Shown piece by piece: positions 1 through 11,565 of a DNA stretch of 64,000 bases. Below the pieces are notes generated by a model that worked only from the letters and a program-made list of their open reading frames with translations, ran no database searches and was not told where the DNA came from. Positions within the stretch are counted from its first letter, which is position 1. Each line of letters starts with the position of its first letter. The DNA is from Nageia nagi (Eukaryota; Pinophyta). The DNA lies in NCBI GenBank assembly GCA_050084985.1, contig JBITNC010000001.1:165478001-165542000 (forward strand). The letters are read 5' to 3'. The translations under genes and the position numbers were made by a program.

Positions 1-43
1 TGATGATATGGTGGTTCATGAGGATGCTAAAAAAGCTTCATAA

Positions 44-800
44 TTGGTAAAAAAGGAGATTGACAAATATCTTAAGGTGGGATTCATTGAACCTATTGAT
101 TACTCACTTTGGTTATCAAATATTGTTCCAACCATGAAGCCAACTAGAGAGGTCAAATGCTACATAGATTTTAGAGACATTAATAAGGTATGCCCTAAGG
201 ATAAGTTTCTTCTTCCAAATATTGATGTGATAGTGGATTCTATAGCAAGCTATGAAGCATTGTCATTTATAGATGTATTCTCGTGTTATGTATTCTACAT
301 TCCTTGGGGCACATTTTGCTACAAAGTTATGTATTTTTTGGGATAAATAATGGAGGAGCAACTTCTCAAAGGGTCATGGTATCAATGTTTCATGATACGA
401 TTCATAAGGTAGTGGAATTTTATGTAGATGAAAACTTGGTGAAGACAAAGAAAAAGGAAAATCATCTTAGAGACCTCACAGTTGTCTTTGAGATTGAAAA
501 AGTTCAAGATCATATTGAAGCCTAAAAAATGTGCTTTTGGAGTCTCAAGTGAAAGGCTTTTGGGTTTCATAGTATCCATAAGAGGGATTGAGATAGATCA
601 AAAGAAAGTAAAGGAAATCTCATAAATGCTTCATCCAAAGAACCTTGAGAAACATAGAAGTTTTCAAGGCAAAATGCAATTTGTAAGAAGGTTTATAGCT
701 CAATTGGCTAATAGGAATTCTCCTTACAGTCGTCTTCTTAAGAAGGATACAAATTTCATTCGGGATAATAAGTGTCAGTGCATTTGATGATAAAAAAAGG
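44..800 (+). pseudogene. gypsy reverse transcriptase remnant
   Basis: The first 100 codons give a typical gypsy RT fingers/palm segment (FRDINKVCPKDKFLLPNIDV around 170-230). After a frameshift near 340 the catalytic box appears as YVDE instead of YVDD around 418-432. A thumb-like segment (FQGKMQFVRRFIAQLANRNS) follows at about 660-720. The product would copy element RNA into DNA; the frameshift, stops and altered YVDD box mean this copy cannot work. Confidence 0.8.
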
Positions 801-839
801 TACTTAATCCCTTTTTTAAGCTCTTGTTGATCCTTCAAA

Positions 840-1190
840 ACCTTTATAGTTGTATATATCAACCACTCAAAATGCCTTGGGTAGATTGAGGATAATAAAG
901 AAAGAGAAATTTATTACATTTCAGAAATTATTTCTTAAGCATAAGACAAGGTATACTTCAATAGAAAAGTTATGCTATGCTATAGTATATACAATATAAA
1001 AATTAAGGCATTATATAATCACAAATACAACATTTTTGGTTACTTAAGTTGATGCATTAAAGTGCCTTATATCCAAGAAACATCTCAAGGACAAATAATT
1101 AAATGGATAGTGCTTCTTGAAGAATTTGATCTCATTTATATGCATCAAAATAACATTAAAGGGCAAGCTATAGAAGATTTCTTAACATAA
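840..1190 (+). pseudogene. gypsy RT-linked RNase H remnant
   Basis: Broken frames between the RT thumb and the second RNase H resemble the gypsy RNase H and its tail (a DALKCLISKKHLKDK-like stretch near 1050-1095, and GQAIEDFL near 1162-1185). RNase H would degrade the RNA strand during reverse transcription. Several stops and frameshifts are present. The assignment rests on position and two short motifs. Confidence 0.6.
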
Positions 1191-1254
1191 ATTCCTTACC
1201 AAGAATCAAACCCATAAAATGCAAAACTCAGAGATGAAATTACGAAGATGAAGA

Positions 1255-1680
1255 TAAGGAATGATTCGTATACTTTGATGGATCAAAGTGTATAAGAGGA
1301 GTTGGGGAAGGAATCATTCTCATTACCCCACAAGATCAAATTATCCTCGTGGCATACAAGCTTGCTTTTGATTGTACAAATAACATGCTTGAGTATGAGG
1401 CTCTCATTTTGGCACTAGAGGTTGTTATAATGGTCAGAGTAACCAACATAAGGATTTATGGGAATTCTTAGCTTGTTAATCAAATTAATGGTATCTACAA
1501 TACAAAAGATGAAAAGTTCATTCCATACAAGGAGCTTAATGAGGAAATTTTAGGAGCTCATTTCATCAAGGTGCAAGATGAAAGTATTCCAAGAAAAAAT
1601 AATAGATTTGTTGATGATATGGCTAATGCAACTTCTTTAACACCAATTGAAGTTGAGAATAAAGAAACAATAATAAGGAT
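1255..1680 (+). pseudogene. second RNase H (Tat-type) remnant
   Basis: After a short linker a second RNase H fold is readable: YFDGSKCIRGVGEGIILITP at the start, then LEYEALILALEVV and IRIYGNS*LVNQINGIYNTK, matching the DGS, E and D/S active-site blocks of plant RNase H domains. In plants a second RNase H between RT-RNase H and integrase marks the Tat lineage. One in-frame stop interrupts the block near 1470. Some 420 bp are covered. Confidence 0.7.
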
Positions 1681-1959
1681 ATAGAGTATTAATAATCCTT
1701 CTCATACTCCTACTGAAGATAATGTGCAAGAAGTTCTAAATATGCTTGAATTGATGGCTTATTATATTATACCATACAAAGCATGGTATACAGAAATCTA
1801 CAAGTATCTCAAGGATGGTACAATACCTAAAAGTTGCAAGAGGAAAAATTAAAGAACAAGGATCAAAAAGATAACTACAAGGTATGTAATTATTGTTGAT
1901 CTTCTTTTTAAAAGATCTTTTGAAAGTACATTATCGAGATGTTTACTTCATGATGAGGC

Positions 1960-2585
1960 TGAAAGAGAAATAGAGCATGTCCATGATAGCCAAAGTGGAG
2001 GACATTTTAATGGTAGGGCTATTTATCATAAAATTGTAATATTAGGATATTATTGGCCATCCATGGTGGAAAATTATACTATTCATGTAAGAAAATATCA
2101 AAGTTATCAAAAACATGTCAATTTGCACTTAACACCTTGTCATGAGGCTCGTACAATGGTTTATCCTTGGCCTTTCTCTATTTGGGTTGTGGATCTCATA
2201 AGAGTGATTAAACTTAAGTCAAAGGAAGGACATAAGTTTATAATCATAACTATAAAGTATTTTAAAAAGTTGGCTAAAGCTATCCCACTAAGATCATCTA
2301 AAGGATGTCAAATAGTAAAGTTTTTCAATGAGAACATCATAGTAAGATTTGATTTTCCATCAAAAATTATCATGGGCAACAAAACTAATTTCAAGGCAAT
2401 GATGTCAGGAATTTTTTCAAGGCTTTCAATATTCAACAAAAAATTTCTTCCACATATTATCCTCAAAGAAATGGACAAGTTGAAGCAACAAATAAAACCA
2501 TTATTAATATCTAGTGTAAAATAGTTCAAAGGCATTGAAGAGATTGGCATGAGCACTTGGTATATGCTTTGTGGGCATATAAAAC
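1960..2585 (+). pseudogene. gypsy integrase remnant, N-terminal and core part
   Basis: A zinc-binding-like start (GGHFNGRAIYHKIVILGYYW) is followed by a long open stretch from 2063 to 2524 with the integrase core; the first catalytic block reads WVVDLIRVIK where families have (V)D(F/L)IG, and the second block is degraded to IIMGNKTNF. The frame runs on to WAYKT at 2572-2586, where the copia LTR begins. Enzymatically dead. The C-terminal part lies at 8465-8929. Confidence 0.75.
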
Positions 2586-2830
2586 TATTAGACACCTAAT
2601 CCTTAAGGATTATGGTAAATATAATATAGTACTAGTTACTATATTTAGTAAATTCATAGCTAAATGTGTGGTAGAATTCTTACTGTCGCTTCTATAAGAA
2701 TATGAAGAGTTACATTGTCTCTCAAGAATCACCTAAGAAGGTGAATGTGAAGAGTCAAGCTTCTTGTGTATTAAAGCATTATTCTAACCTAATATAATGC
2801 TTTTTGATCTTGGAGTTATTCGACTTGGCA
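2586..2830 (+). repeat. 5' LTR of copia no. 1
   Basis: About 245 bp, closely similar to 8216-8464 across its length. It ends in GGCA; its first bases TATTAGACACC correspond to TGGTAGACACC in the 3' copy, so the left TG end is mutated. Confidence 0.85.
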
Positions 2831-2843
2831 TTGGTATCAAAGC
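2831..2843 (+). other. primer-binding site of copia no. 1 (initiator-Met type)
   Basis: TTGGTATCAAAGC directly follows the 5' LTR. It differs by one base from the TGGTATCAGAGC site that pairs with the 3' end of plant initiator methionine tRNA. Confidence 0.75.
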
Positions 2844-4000
2844 TATAAGGTTTTCATTCTCTAACTCAATGAAAATCAAAAAGTGATTTTGTCCAAAGTT
2901 TTCCATAAATCTTTGTTTTACATTTTTTGCAAATTTTATTTCTCAAAATCTATCTGTAAGCCTATATTTGGATTCTTCTCATTGTTATGGTCGTTTTGAT
3001 ATATAACGTGATCTATTGAGCAACAAAAATGGTGAAGTTATGCATGTTTGAAGTTTCAACCTGATTTATGGTTTTTGAGACGATTTTTGAGATCCTTAAT
3101 GGTATTAATTTTCTAAAAGGGTGTTCTTTGGAGAAACGTGTTGTATCAAACGTGAACACTCCCTGCTGCTTGGCGCCCATCCTCTCGAGCGTTGGTTTAT
3201 ACTGGATCTACCTCTAAGCCCCTGCACCTCACCAAACAGTCACTGATTTCACCAGCCCCACCGGTCAATACCACCCCGGCAGCCGACCATGTCTCCTAAA
3301 CCTGTGCATTGATAAACTTCATCGGACCCAACATCGTTTAGACTGACCCCCGCTGTTTCTGCACGTCCCAGCCCTCCGCGCGCATTCAAACCACAGCCAT
3401 TCTCGCGCGCCTTACCACCCACCAAACCGAGCGCCTCCCCAAAGCCCTGTTGTCTGCGCACATTACTTCACAGGTTGATCGGACGTGAACACTGTAGACC
3501 AAAACCACTCTTCGACACCCGACCTCACCCGACTCCGTTGTCCATCGTTCTGACCTGCCATGTGGCATACCTACTCCACTGCACAGCCAGCACACACACA
3601 TCTACCACGTTTATAGCCCAGTGGCACCTCGTCAACAGCATCTGCCCAGTCAACACTTACATAGTGCCACGTAAGTTGGACGTGTCAAATCTGCCAAATC
3701 AATGCTTGTGCCATGTCAGTAGCCCTACCCTGCCACATCATCCTGCCCTGCACAATCAACATTTTACCTCGATTTTTGTGCCCAATCAGCATTTTGAGAT
3801 CATTTTTTATCTATTTTTGAAGATTTTTTTTCTTTGGATCCAAAATTTCAATGGCTACAATTTGAGATGATTTTCAAACTTTGAAAATGTACAAATTTTG
3901 ATAGAAATACAGAATTTGTGTAAACTTATTTTTGGGAAAAGATAAATTTTGAAAATTTTGAGATAGTAAAACTTTGTTGAAAAATACATTCACTTGTGAG
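2844..4000 (+). other. copia no. 1 leader with a C-rich, G-poor block
   Basis: Untranslated leader between primer site and gag. About 3150-3780 is strikingly C-rich and relatively G-poor on the element's sense strand, in contrast to AT-rich sequence either side. A 131-codon open frame at 3475-3870 follows from this composition and shows no domain; I do not call it a gene. Confidence 0.6.
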
Positions 4001-4760
4001 CATTGTTGAAATAGTGTTAACTGGTAAAGAAAATTTTTCGGAGTGGTCTAGAAAAATTAAGCATACCTTGATTTTCAATGATTTTTGGGTTGCCATTTAT
4101 GATGGTGATAACCTACCAAACCGACTGATGCCAAGAAGCTTACATTTTGGAACATGAAAAATAGTAAGCAATATGCTTTGATTGCATTTTCGGTTAATGA
4201 AGAGATTAATCGCCATATTATCTTCATAGGTGATGCGTGGAATACATTGAAGAAATTCAAAGACTTGTTTGACTCCCATTCCAAATTGGAATTAATCCAA
4301 CTCCAACTGAAACTTTTTAACTTATGATGATATTATCATGCATGATATTGACTCTATTGGTGTGAAGATTGACATCACTCTTATAGCTTTGATTAAGGCA
4401 TTGTACCCGACATATTCAAATTATCTCAAATACTTGCAAGCTAGTGGTAATTTGAAGTCTTTCACATTTGATACTTTGATGGATAAGATTGCGAAATGTG
4501 AGAAGGCATTTAGCAAGAAATCTAGTGATCCTACTTCAAATAAATTGTGTATTGCTCAAAAAGGAAAGGATGTTGCCTATGATTCTTCTCGAAGTGAAGG
4601 TAGCAATCGTGGTCATGGTAGGAGGAATCGCAAAGGCAAGGGGGGCAAATCTAATCAAGGTGATTGTGATGAGAGAAACAATCTCCACTGTAAAAGATGT
4701 GATAGATAAGGCCATCAAGCTAATATTTGTTGCACTCCATGATATAAAATTAAAGAAATG
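4000..4760 (+). pseudogene. copia gag with zinc knuckle, broken
   Basis: Gag capsid-type sequence is readable from about 4020 (a GKENFSEWSRKIKHTLIF-like start), continuing with frameshifts to 4709. A CX2CX4HX4C nucleic-acid-binding knuckle has cysteines at 4689 and 4698, histidine at 4713 and cysteine at 4728, with a TAA stop at 4707 inside the knuckle. Gag would form the particle and bind element RNA. Frameshifts near 4150 and 4320 and the stop make it non-functional. Confidence 0.75.
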
Positions 4761-4869
4761 AACAAAAAACAGAAGCATGACAATAGTAAGAAACCTAATT
4801 CCACTCACTATGTTACAGCTCACTGTAACACTACAATTGAAAATTTGTGTAATACTTCATTTGCATCTT

Positions 4870-6360
4870 GGGAGGATGCATGGTTGCTTGATATTGGTGT
4901 GACATGTCACATGTCATTTTGATGGGACTTATTTGAAAATATGAATACCAACATTAATAGTGCAGTATACATTATTGATGGATCCAATATCAAACCTTTA
5001 GGTATTGGTACCGTGAGACTCAAATTGTCAGGCATTCCAGATATGATTCTTCGTGATATGCTCTACTTTCATGAATTGCGAAGGAACATGTTATCTCTTT
5101 TGCTCATTCATCAATAAGAACACTCAATCCATATGTTCAATGGCAAAGTGGAGATAAGGTCGTCTTCAAATGGTGATGACTAGTGGGGAGGATGAGAAGT
5201 TGTTGAATATGCATGGAAGTTCTACCAAATCAAAGAATTTTGCCTCCCTCACACATCAAGAAAAGGTACTCTCTCATCTAGTCTTTTGTGGCGTGCAAGA
5301 TTTGGCCATCTCAATTTTGATGATCTCTGTTTGTTGAAAAAGAGAGGTCTTTTAGGATTGCCTACTATTCCTAGGAACATAGAACCTTGTGAAGCATGTG
5401 TCCTATGAAAGCACAACAAACAACCTTTTCCTGATTCAAAATTTAGAGCATATAGAAAACTAGAACTCATTCACTCTAATTTGTGTGGACCATTGCCTAT
5501 CCCTTTTGTTGTTGGAAACCAATATATCATGACTCTCATAGATGATTACACTAAGGTGTGTTGGGTGTATTTGTTGAAGAACAAGTCTTAATGTTTTGAA
5601 AAGTTTAAGCAATTTCATGTGATGATTAAGAAAGAAGCTCACACTCATATTGGCACACTTCGTTCTAATAATGGGGGTGAATACACATCAGTTGAATTCA
5701 TAAACTATCTTAGTCAACATGGAATCAAGTATCAAACCATTATTCCCTACAATCCAAAATAGAATGGTGTAAATGAAAGGATGAATAGAACTTTGTTGAA
5801 TATGCCTCGTGCAATGTTGTTTTTCAAGAATGTGAAAATGATGTTTTGGGGTGATGCAGTTCTATGTGCAGTGTATGTCAGAAACATATGCCCATCTCAT
5901 GCTCTTGACAATAAGACTCCATATGAAATGTGGTTTGGTTGTGTTCCTTTGGTTCGACATCTTAGAGGTTTTGGTTCCACATGTTATGCCCTAGTCCTTA
6001 AGGAACAAAGAAACAAACTTGGTGCCAAGAGTCAAAAATGTATTTTCTTGGGGTACTCAGATACTACCAAGGGCTATAAGCTTTATGACAAGGTAAACAA
6101 AAAGTTCCTCTTTGCAAAGGATGTCATTTTTTTGGAATGTTCCAATAGTGACTTTACTATTGAGCGACAACTTGATCACCTTGATAAGTTTACCCGTGGA
6201 AAGCATTTCTTTGAAGTTGATTATGAGATTCCAAATCTTAAGGGGATCCCTATATTGGATCAATCTTTGGAATCTACACCACTCGCGTCTATTTCAGAAG
6301 TGCCTGATCCAACAATAGCACTTGTTCTAGTGATACAAACACCTCCTCCACCACAATAAG
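4870..6360 (+). pseudogene. copia protease and integrase, broken
   Basis: The aspartic protease site reads DIGVTCHM at 4890-4913 in place of D(S/T)G(A/C)(T/S)xHM. A GAG-pre-integrase block (WRARFGHLNFDDLCLLKKR) starts near 5289. The integrase core follows; both catalytic aspartates are replaced by asparagine (HSNLCGP near 5471, RSNNGGEY near 5663), while the glutamate region (NGVNERMNR, near 5763) is kept. Several stops interrupt it. Codons 5781-6359 form the longest open part, with the integrase C-terminal region. Confidence 0.85.
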
Positions 6361-8210
6361 ATCCTTCCTCTTTGTCAATTCTGAAAACTCCTTTAGATGA
6401 TGTGATTGATGGGATTGGTACGTTGAGTCTTAAAGGGAATGAAGAACCTCCTCAACTTGTTAAGCAACCAGAAACATCGTAGAAAATTTCGAAATGGCTA
6501 TCAAAAATACTTGAGAGTGTTCATCTTGATGATGTTGGAAAGACAAGAACTAGGAGTTCCTACAGAGAAAGACTTGAAGATGGAGCAGTAAAGGGTCCAT
6601 ATTCAAGAGATGATGTTGAAGATATGGAATGTTCATTTGATTGTGAATTAAATTTCTCTATTGATTGTGAGTCGACTTCCTTTAAAAAAGTTTTTTCTCA
6701 TGATGTCTGGAAAGATGCTATGAAGGAGTATGATGCTCTCATTAAGAATGGTATGTGGAAGTTGGTGGATCCTCCATATGGAACCAAACCTATTGGATGC
6801 AAGTGGATCTACAAAAATAAGTACAAATCAACCGACTCACTTGAGAAACACAAAGTGAAGCTTGTGGTTAAGAGTTTTGCACAAAAAGAAGGTATTGACT
6901 ATGATGAGACCTTTGCTCCCACAACAAAATGGGATATTATTCATTCTTTGTTAGTAATGTTAGCTTAGCATGGTTGGAAAGTTCATCAAATGGATGTGAA
7001 GACTACTTTCTTGAATAGTGATTCGAAAGAGAATGTGTACATGAAACAACTAAAAGGATTTGCAGTGAAGGGTCGAGAACAAAAAGTTTGTAAACTCATC
7101 AAATCCTTGTATGGCCTAAAACAAGCTCCTTGCACTTGGTACAAAAAGCTTACTAAGCATCTCTTGAAGATAAACTTTGAACACTTTAATTTTGATGATG
7201 CAACTTTGTTTGTCAGAAAAGTTAGCAAAACTATTGTATATCTTGTGGTGTATGTAGCTGATCTTTTGATAACAGGGAACAATGAAAGTTACATTGCATC
7301 CATAAAACAAGATTTGAAGAGAGGTGTTGAAATGACAAATATGGAACATCTTCATTACGATTTGGGCATTGAAGTGACACAAAACCTAAGGTACATCTTC
7401 ATTTCCCAAGGGACGTACATTGGAGAGTTGTTGAATAGATTTGGTATGGCATATTGTAATTATTTTTCCACTCCAATGGAACAAAATTTGAAATTGAAAT
7501 TTATTGAAGGGAATGCATTTGAGGATGCAACAAAGTATAGACAACTTGTTGGAAGTCTCATATATCTAACCACAAGTAGACAAGGCATTTCATTTGTAGT
7601 TGGAATTCTTTTTCTCAGTTTATGCAAAAACCATGTGAAGGGCATTGGAATGCAGCAAAAAGAGTTCTCGGATATTTGAAAGGAACACATGAATTAGGGT
7701 TCAAGTATTCCAAGGTGGGAGACTTCAAATTGATTGGATATATAGATTCAGACTTCGATGGTGACAAAGAAAATGGAGTTTCAACTTAAGAATATGCCAT
7801 GACTCTTGGATCAATAGTTATCTCTTGAAGATCACGAAAGCAATCTGTTCCAGTAGATTCCACTACAAAGGCAGAGTATGTGGTTGTTGCAGAGGCAACA
7901 AAGGAGATTGTGTGGCTCAAGAAGATACTGGAAGATTTGCAAGAAAAATAGGTGTATCCAACTCCACTTTTGATTGACAATATTTCTACAATTCAATTGG
8001 CCAAGAACGTAAAGTTTAATGATCGAAACAAAGCATATCAACACGAAGTATCACTTGAATCAACATCATGTAAAGGTTAAGACAATTTAGTTAAAACATT
8101 GTTCCACATATGAATAAACTGCAAGCATCTTCACCAAAGCACTTGGAAGAGAAAAATTTGAGAAGTTCAAGAAGATGCTTGGACTTACCAATACTGCTTC
8201 GGATTAAGGG
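6361..8210 (+). pseudogene. copia reverse transcriptase and RNase H, broken
   Basis: Copia RT starts near 6700 (GCKWIYKNKYKSTDSLEKHK at 6798-6857), continues with YDETFAPTTK and SLYGLKQAPCTWYKK (7108-7152), and the catalytic box reads YVAD in place of YVDD (7252-7263). RNase H follows from about 7690 (IDSDFDGDKENGVST, then TTKAEYVVVAEATKEIVWLK) up to the polypurine tract. In-frame stops occur at 6966, 7677 and repeatedly in the RNase H. Confidence 0.85.
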
Positions 8211-8215
8211 GGGAA

Positions 8216-8464
8216 TGGTAGACACCTAATCCTAAGGAATTATGGTAAACATAATATAGTAGTAGTTACTTAGTATATTTAGTAAATTTGTAACTAAGTG
8301 TGTGGTAGACTTTTAAGTGTCACTTCTAGAAGAATATAAAGAGTTACATTGTATCTCAAGGGTCACCCAAAAAAGTGAATGTGAAGAGTCAATCTTCTTG
8401 TGTATTAAGGCATTATTCTAACCTAATTCAATGCTTTTTTAACTTGGAGTTATTCAGCCTGGCA
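8216..8464 (+). repeat. 3' LTR of copia no. 1
   Basis: About 249 bp starting TGGTAGACACC and ending TGGCA, preceded by the polypurine tract AAGGGGGGAA at 8206-8215. Many point differences from the 5' LTR indicate an old insertion. Confidence 0.85.
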
Positions 8465-8929
8465 AGAACTAGTATCAAATTTGTTACATGATGTACTCCA
8501 TACTCTTTGGTATATGAATATGAGGTTGTCTTACCATTAGAAGTTGAGATTCCATCTTTAAGAGTCTTATTGAAGGGAACATTGACTAAAGAAGAAACAA
8601 GGTCAGCAAGGTTAAGGAAACAAGAGATCCTTGATGCAAAAAGAGTAAATTCTCTTGAACATCTCAGGGTTTATCAGAACAAGATCGAAAAATGCATACC
8701 GTAAGAAGATTGGACCATAGGAAATCAAGATTGGTGACTTAGTGCTCAATAAAAATAATCACAACACTAAGCTAGAAAAAGGAAACAAAGGCAAGTTTGA
8801 TTCAAATTGGATTGGACCATACATCATTAAGGAGAAATACAACAATGGGGCATACAAGTTGCAAACCATTGAATAGAATGAGAAAGAGTTCATAATAAAT
8901 GTAATGCATATCAAACTCTTATATGCATG
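8465..8929 (+). pseudogene. gypsy integrase, C-terminal part
   Basis: Continuation of the integrase interrupted at 2585. It reads CTPYSLVYEYEVVLPLEVEI (about 8490-8550), the usual conserved block after the core, then LEHLRVYQNKI, and after a frameshift a GDLVLNKN...GPYIIKEKYNNGAYKL tail up to LLYA and a TGA at 8927-8929. Stops near 8500 and 8701 and a frameshift near 8710 disable it. Confidence 0.8.
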
Positions 8930-10054
8930 ATCAGGACCAAGAAAGTCGATCTTTTATTCATTTTTCATCACAAGATGATTTCACAAGTCTTAAGTATTAA
9001 GATCATATCCTTGCAAAGAAATCTTGTTTTTTGGACCAACATCAACGTTGAGTTGCATGTTAGTCTACATACTTGTTTCAAAGTTCCATCAAGTCATTGG
9101 TTCACAAAAAGGACCTTTTAGAAATTAAAAACATCAAGATTGAATTTTGAGCAACGAATTGCCACCCGAGTTAGGATAGGTTCAAAAAGGATTTAAAAAA
9201 AAATACTTCAAAAGAAAAATACCATTTAAGTTTATATGATGTTTATTCATCTCAAGGAATTCCCTTCTCAAAAATCTAAGTCATGTTCCTTAAGAATGCC
9301 AATGTTAACACTTCTAGTAGTCAACACTATCATGCATTAATAATTTCATCAATAGTCTTCAAACATTTAAAGGTTGTAACAGAAAGGTAAGTACAAGTAA
9401 TGCTTTTTGATACATTATCCTTACTAGAAAATTTTCAAGCATTTTATCCAAAGTATGTTAAAAAAGGATCCCAATGGTACCTATAGAAAAGGGTACCCAC
9501 AATGACAAGTTCATTATGAAGATTTCTTAAGGCTATCCCAATGGTACCTAGGGCGAAGGGTACCTGCAATGACAAATTCATTGTGAAGATTCCGAAAGAT
9601 TCATTTTAGTACTTTTGGTAACATAGAGTAAAATCTTATACCATTTCTTTCATTAATGTTCCCTTTTATTAACGATGAATCTATGAATGATGAAAGCTTA
9701 CAAGTTCGATATTTGTGATAGAGTTTCTTTTAGTAAGGTTTTCTTTTATCAATGAAAATCTATGCATAGTGAAAGCTCTTATGATATTTTGATCTCAAAG
9801 CATTTATGTTCTATATGTTGTTATGATCTTTGGAAAGCATCTATGTTCTCTCATCTCAAGTTCTTTGCATTTGATTCTTGATAATTGCACTAAGTACTTC
9901 CATAACAATCAATGCAAAGGGGGCAAAATACATCACCAAAAAGTTTTTAATTCAAAGCTTTGTTAAGTACATGGGTGTATTCTTTTTCTCCTCACTCTTT
10001 CCTTTGCAAGCATAATTTCATTTTGTTTCATTAAAACTTGCAAAGAGGGGCAAC
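8930..10054 (+). other. 3' untranslated region of the gypsy element with degenerate tandem repeats
   Basis: No coding domain. Two copies of a roughly 67-bp unit lie at about 9465-9530 and 9533-9595, each with CCCAATGGTACCTA and a ...ATGACAA(G/A)TTCATT(A/G)TGAAGATT end. A second degenerate pair lies at about 9660-9700 and 9743-9777 (CTTTTAT...GAATCTATG...GTGAAAGCT). The region ends in a purine tract (CAAAGAGGGG, 10041-10050) at the 3' LTR. Confidence 0.6.
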
Positions 10055-10800
10055 TATTGACACCTAACTTGGGACCCTTTTTGGCCCAAACTAGTTGTCA
10101 TATGACCCTAAAGATATTATTATCTACTTTAATGTTATATCTTTCATTATTATCAATAATGTTATATCTTATTCATGTTTCTCTTTGTTTGTGTAAGAGC
10201 CTGTGAGCGTCAACACTACTCGATAATAGTGCTAAATGGTGTATATTGTACCTATACAATAGAAGAATATATGCATGGGATGAGTATCATATTTTATATC
10301 AATAGGACCTTATATATACTCTCAAAAAATACTTACGATATCTCTCGGTGCCATTTATCAAGATTGGAATTTGTTGCACTCAAGCTATATGTTACTCTTT
10401 CACAATACATACTAGACTAGGCTAAGTGTATATACTATTATTGGATCTAGGATTGCTCATCCTAACATTATAGGGTTATCAATGTCAACGCTAGGTTGCA
10501 TCACTCCTCGATGTCAACACTTCTTGACATGAGATATTTTTTATTCTTACATTCGCATCCTTACACAAAAGCTTTGTTCTGAGCATCTATTCATGGTCGT
10601 CACGATAAATGAACAAGTATTTATCTTTCTCATTTGTCTCTCATAGGTTTTGTAAGTTGTTAGGTCTACTTCTATTACTAATGTTTTTTTTTTACTTTCA
10701 CAATGTGTTAAGTGTTTGTTCTATTAAGCATCATAAGTTATAGGTTCCATAGTATCGTTTGTTATTTAAGTAGATGCATTATAGCTTTGTAACACCTCCA
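10055..10800 (+). repeat. 3' LTR of the gypsy element (right end uncertain)
   Basis: Begins TATTGACACCTAACTTGGGA right after the polypurine tract, resembling TGTTGACACC starts of Tat-type LTRs with one mutated base. The 5' LTR is outside the window, so the right end cannot be set by comparison; 10800 is a guess. Confidence 0.5.
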
Positions 10801-11166
10801 ATTCAAGGTTACATTGTACCATATACAAAGAGCATCATAATATACAATTTTAAACAAAATCAAGCAATATTAGATTACATATAAAAAACAACTTCATTAA
10901 TCATCCCAAATATAACAACTCCTATTAGATGATTTGAATGATTAAATTTTGAATAATCTTTGAAAAACACCTATTACCCTAAACAAATAAACATTTAATA
11001 CAATACAATATTTTCAAGAGTAATTATCATCTCTTTTGATATAAATATTGAATATCCCTGTATAAAACTCTCATCTCTTTCCTAAAGTTGTATATATCGC
11101 CAAAAAAAAAAATGTAACATGCAATGGCCTAAAAATAATAACATTTAGAACAACACAATCCTCCTA
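10801..11166. other. AT-rich spacer, nothing recognised
   Basis: No open frame of note and no motif I recognise. Confidence 0.5.
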
Positions 11167-11565
11167 GAGTGGGATCCCATGGAGGGGCTACAAGATCTAT
11201 TTTTATCGAGCAGGAGATCCCATGAAGCAAAATAATTTATGTTAGAGGATTATTTGGAATCTTCTCCTGAAAAATAGGAGCAAGGCTCCATATTTAAGGT
11301 GGTTAAAAAAGGGTGGAGCTGGAAATTACCCCTACCCACTTAAAATTTTTAGGAAAGTTTTATGCCACTTGTCAAACATCTAAAAATTTTAACCCTAAAT
11401 AAAATGGAGGAAAAATTTCTGAACAAAAATATTTCTTAAATTTTGAAGTTTAAATTTTTAAGCTATCAAACATACTTAATTCATGAGACCACTACTTAAA
11501 AATATTCCTGCTGAGCAACACCCTCTTAGATTTTGTAGGAAACCCCCCTCCATGAGATCCCACCC
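11167..11565. mobile_element. MITE-like element with inverted ends
   Basis: The left end GTGGGATCCCATGGAGGGG (11169-11187) matches the reverse complement of the right end (GTGGGATCTCATGGAGGGG) with one difference, and the similarity continues inward (CTACAAGATCT versus CTACAAAATCT; GAGCAGGA versus CAGCAGGA). Total about 400 bp with no coding capacity. Flanking CTA/TTA could be a 3-bp PIF/Harbinger-type duplication, but it is imperfect. Exact ends are uncertain by a few bases. Confidence 0.6.

Larger units (their letters stand above)
1..2585 (+). mobile_element. Ty3/gypsy retrotransposon, Tat-like, left part (5' end outside window)
   Basis: Decayed pol region of a gypsy element running off the left edge. 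In order I can read reverse transcriptase, RT-linked RNase H, a second RNase H and integrase, all broken by stops and frameshifts. The second RNase H between the first and the integrase is the arrangement known from the Tat lineage. At 2585 the integrase frame stops at a copia LTR and resumes at 8465 in the correct frame, so the copia element landed in this one. No intact gene remains. Confidence 0.85.
2586..8464 (+). mobile_element. Ty1/copia retrotransposon no. 1, complete but dead, inserted in the gypsy integrase
   Basis: A 5.9-kb element with two similar LTRs (2586-2830 and 8216-8464), an initiator-Met-type primer site just inside the left LTR, gag, protease, integrase, RT and RNase H in copia order, and a G-rich polypurine tract right before the 3' LTR. 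Target duplication is AAAAC at 2581-2585 and AGAAC at 8465-8469 (4 of 5 match). Joining the flanks through one copy gives an uninterrupted gypsy integrase frame (WAYKTSIKF). Many stops and altered catalytic residues show it is old. Confidence 0.9.

Noticed and set aside
3475-3870. 131-codon open frame in the copia no. 1 leader
   Set aside because: Composition-driven (C-rich, few stops); no domain, upstream of gag in an untranslated leader.
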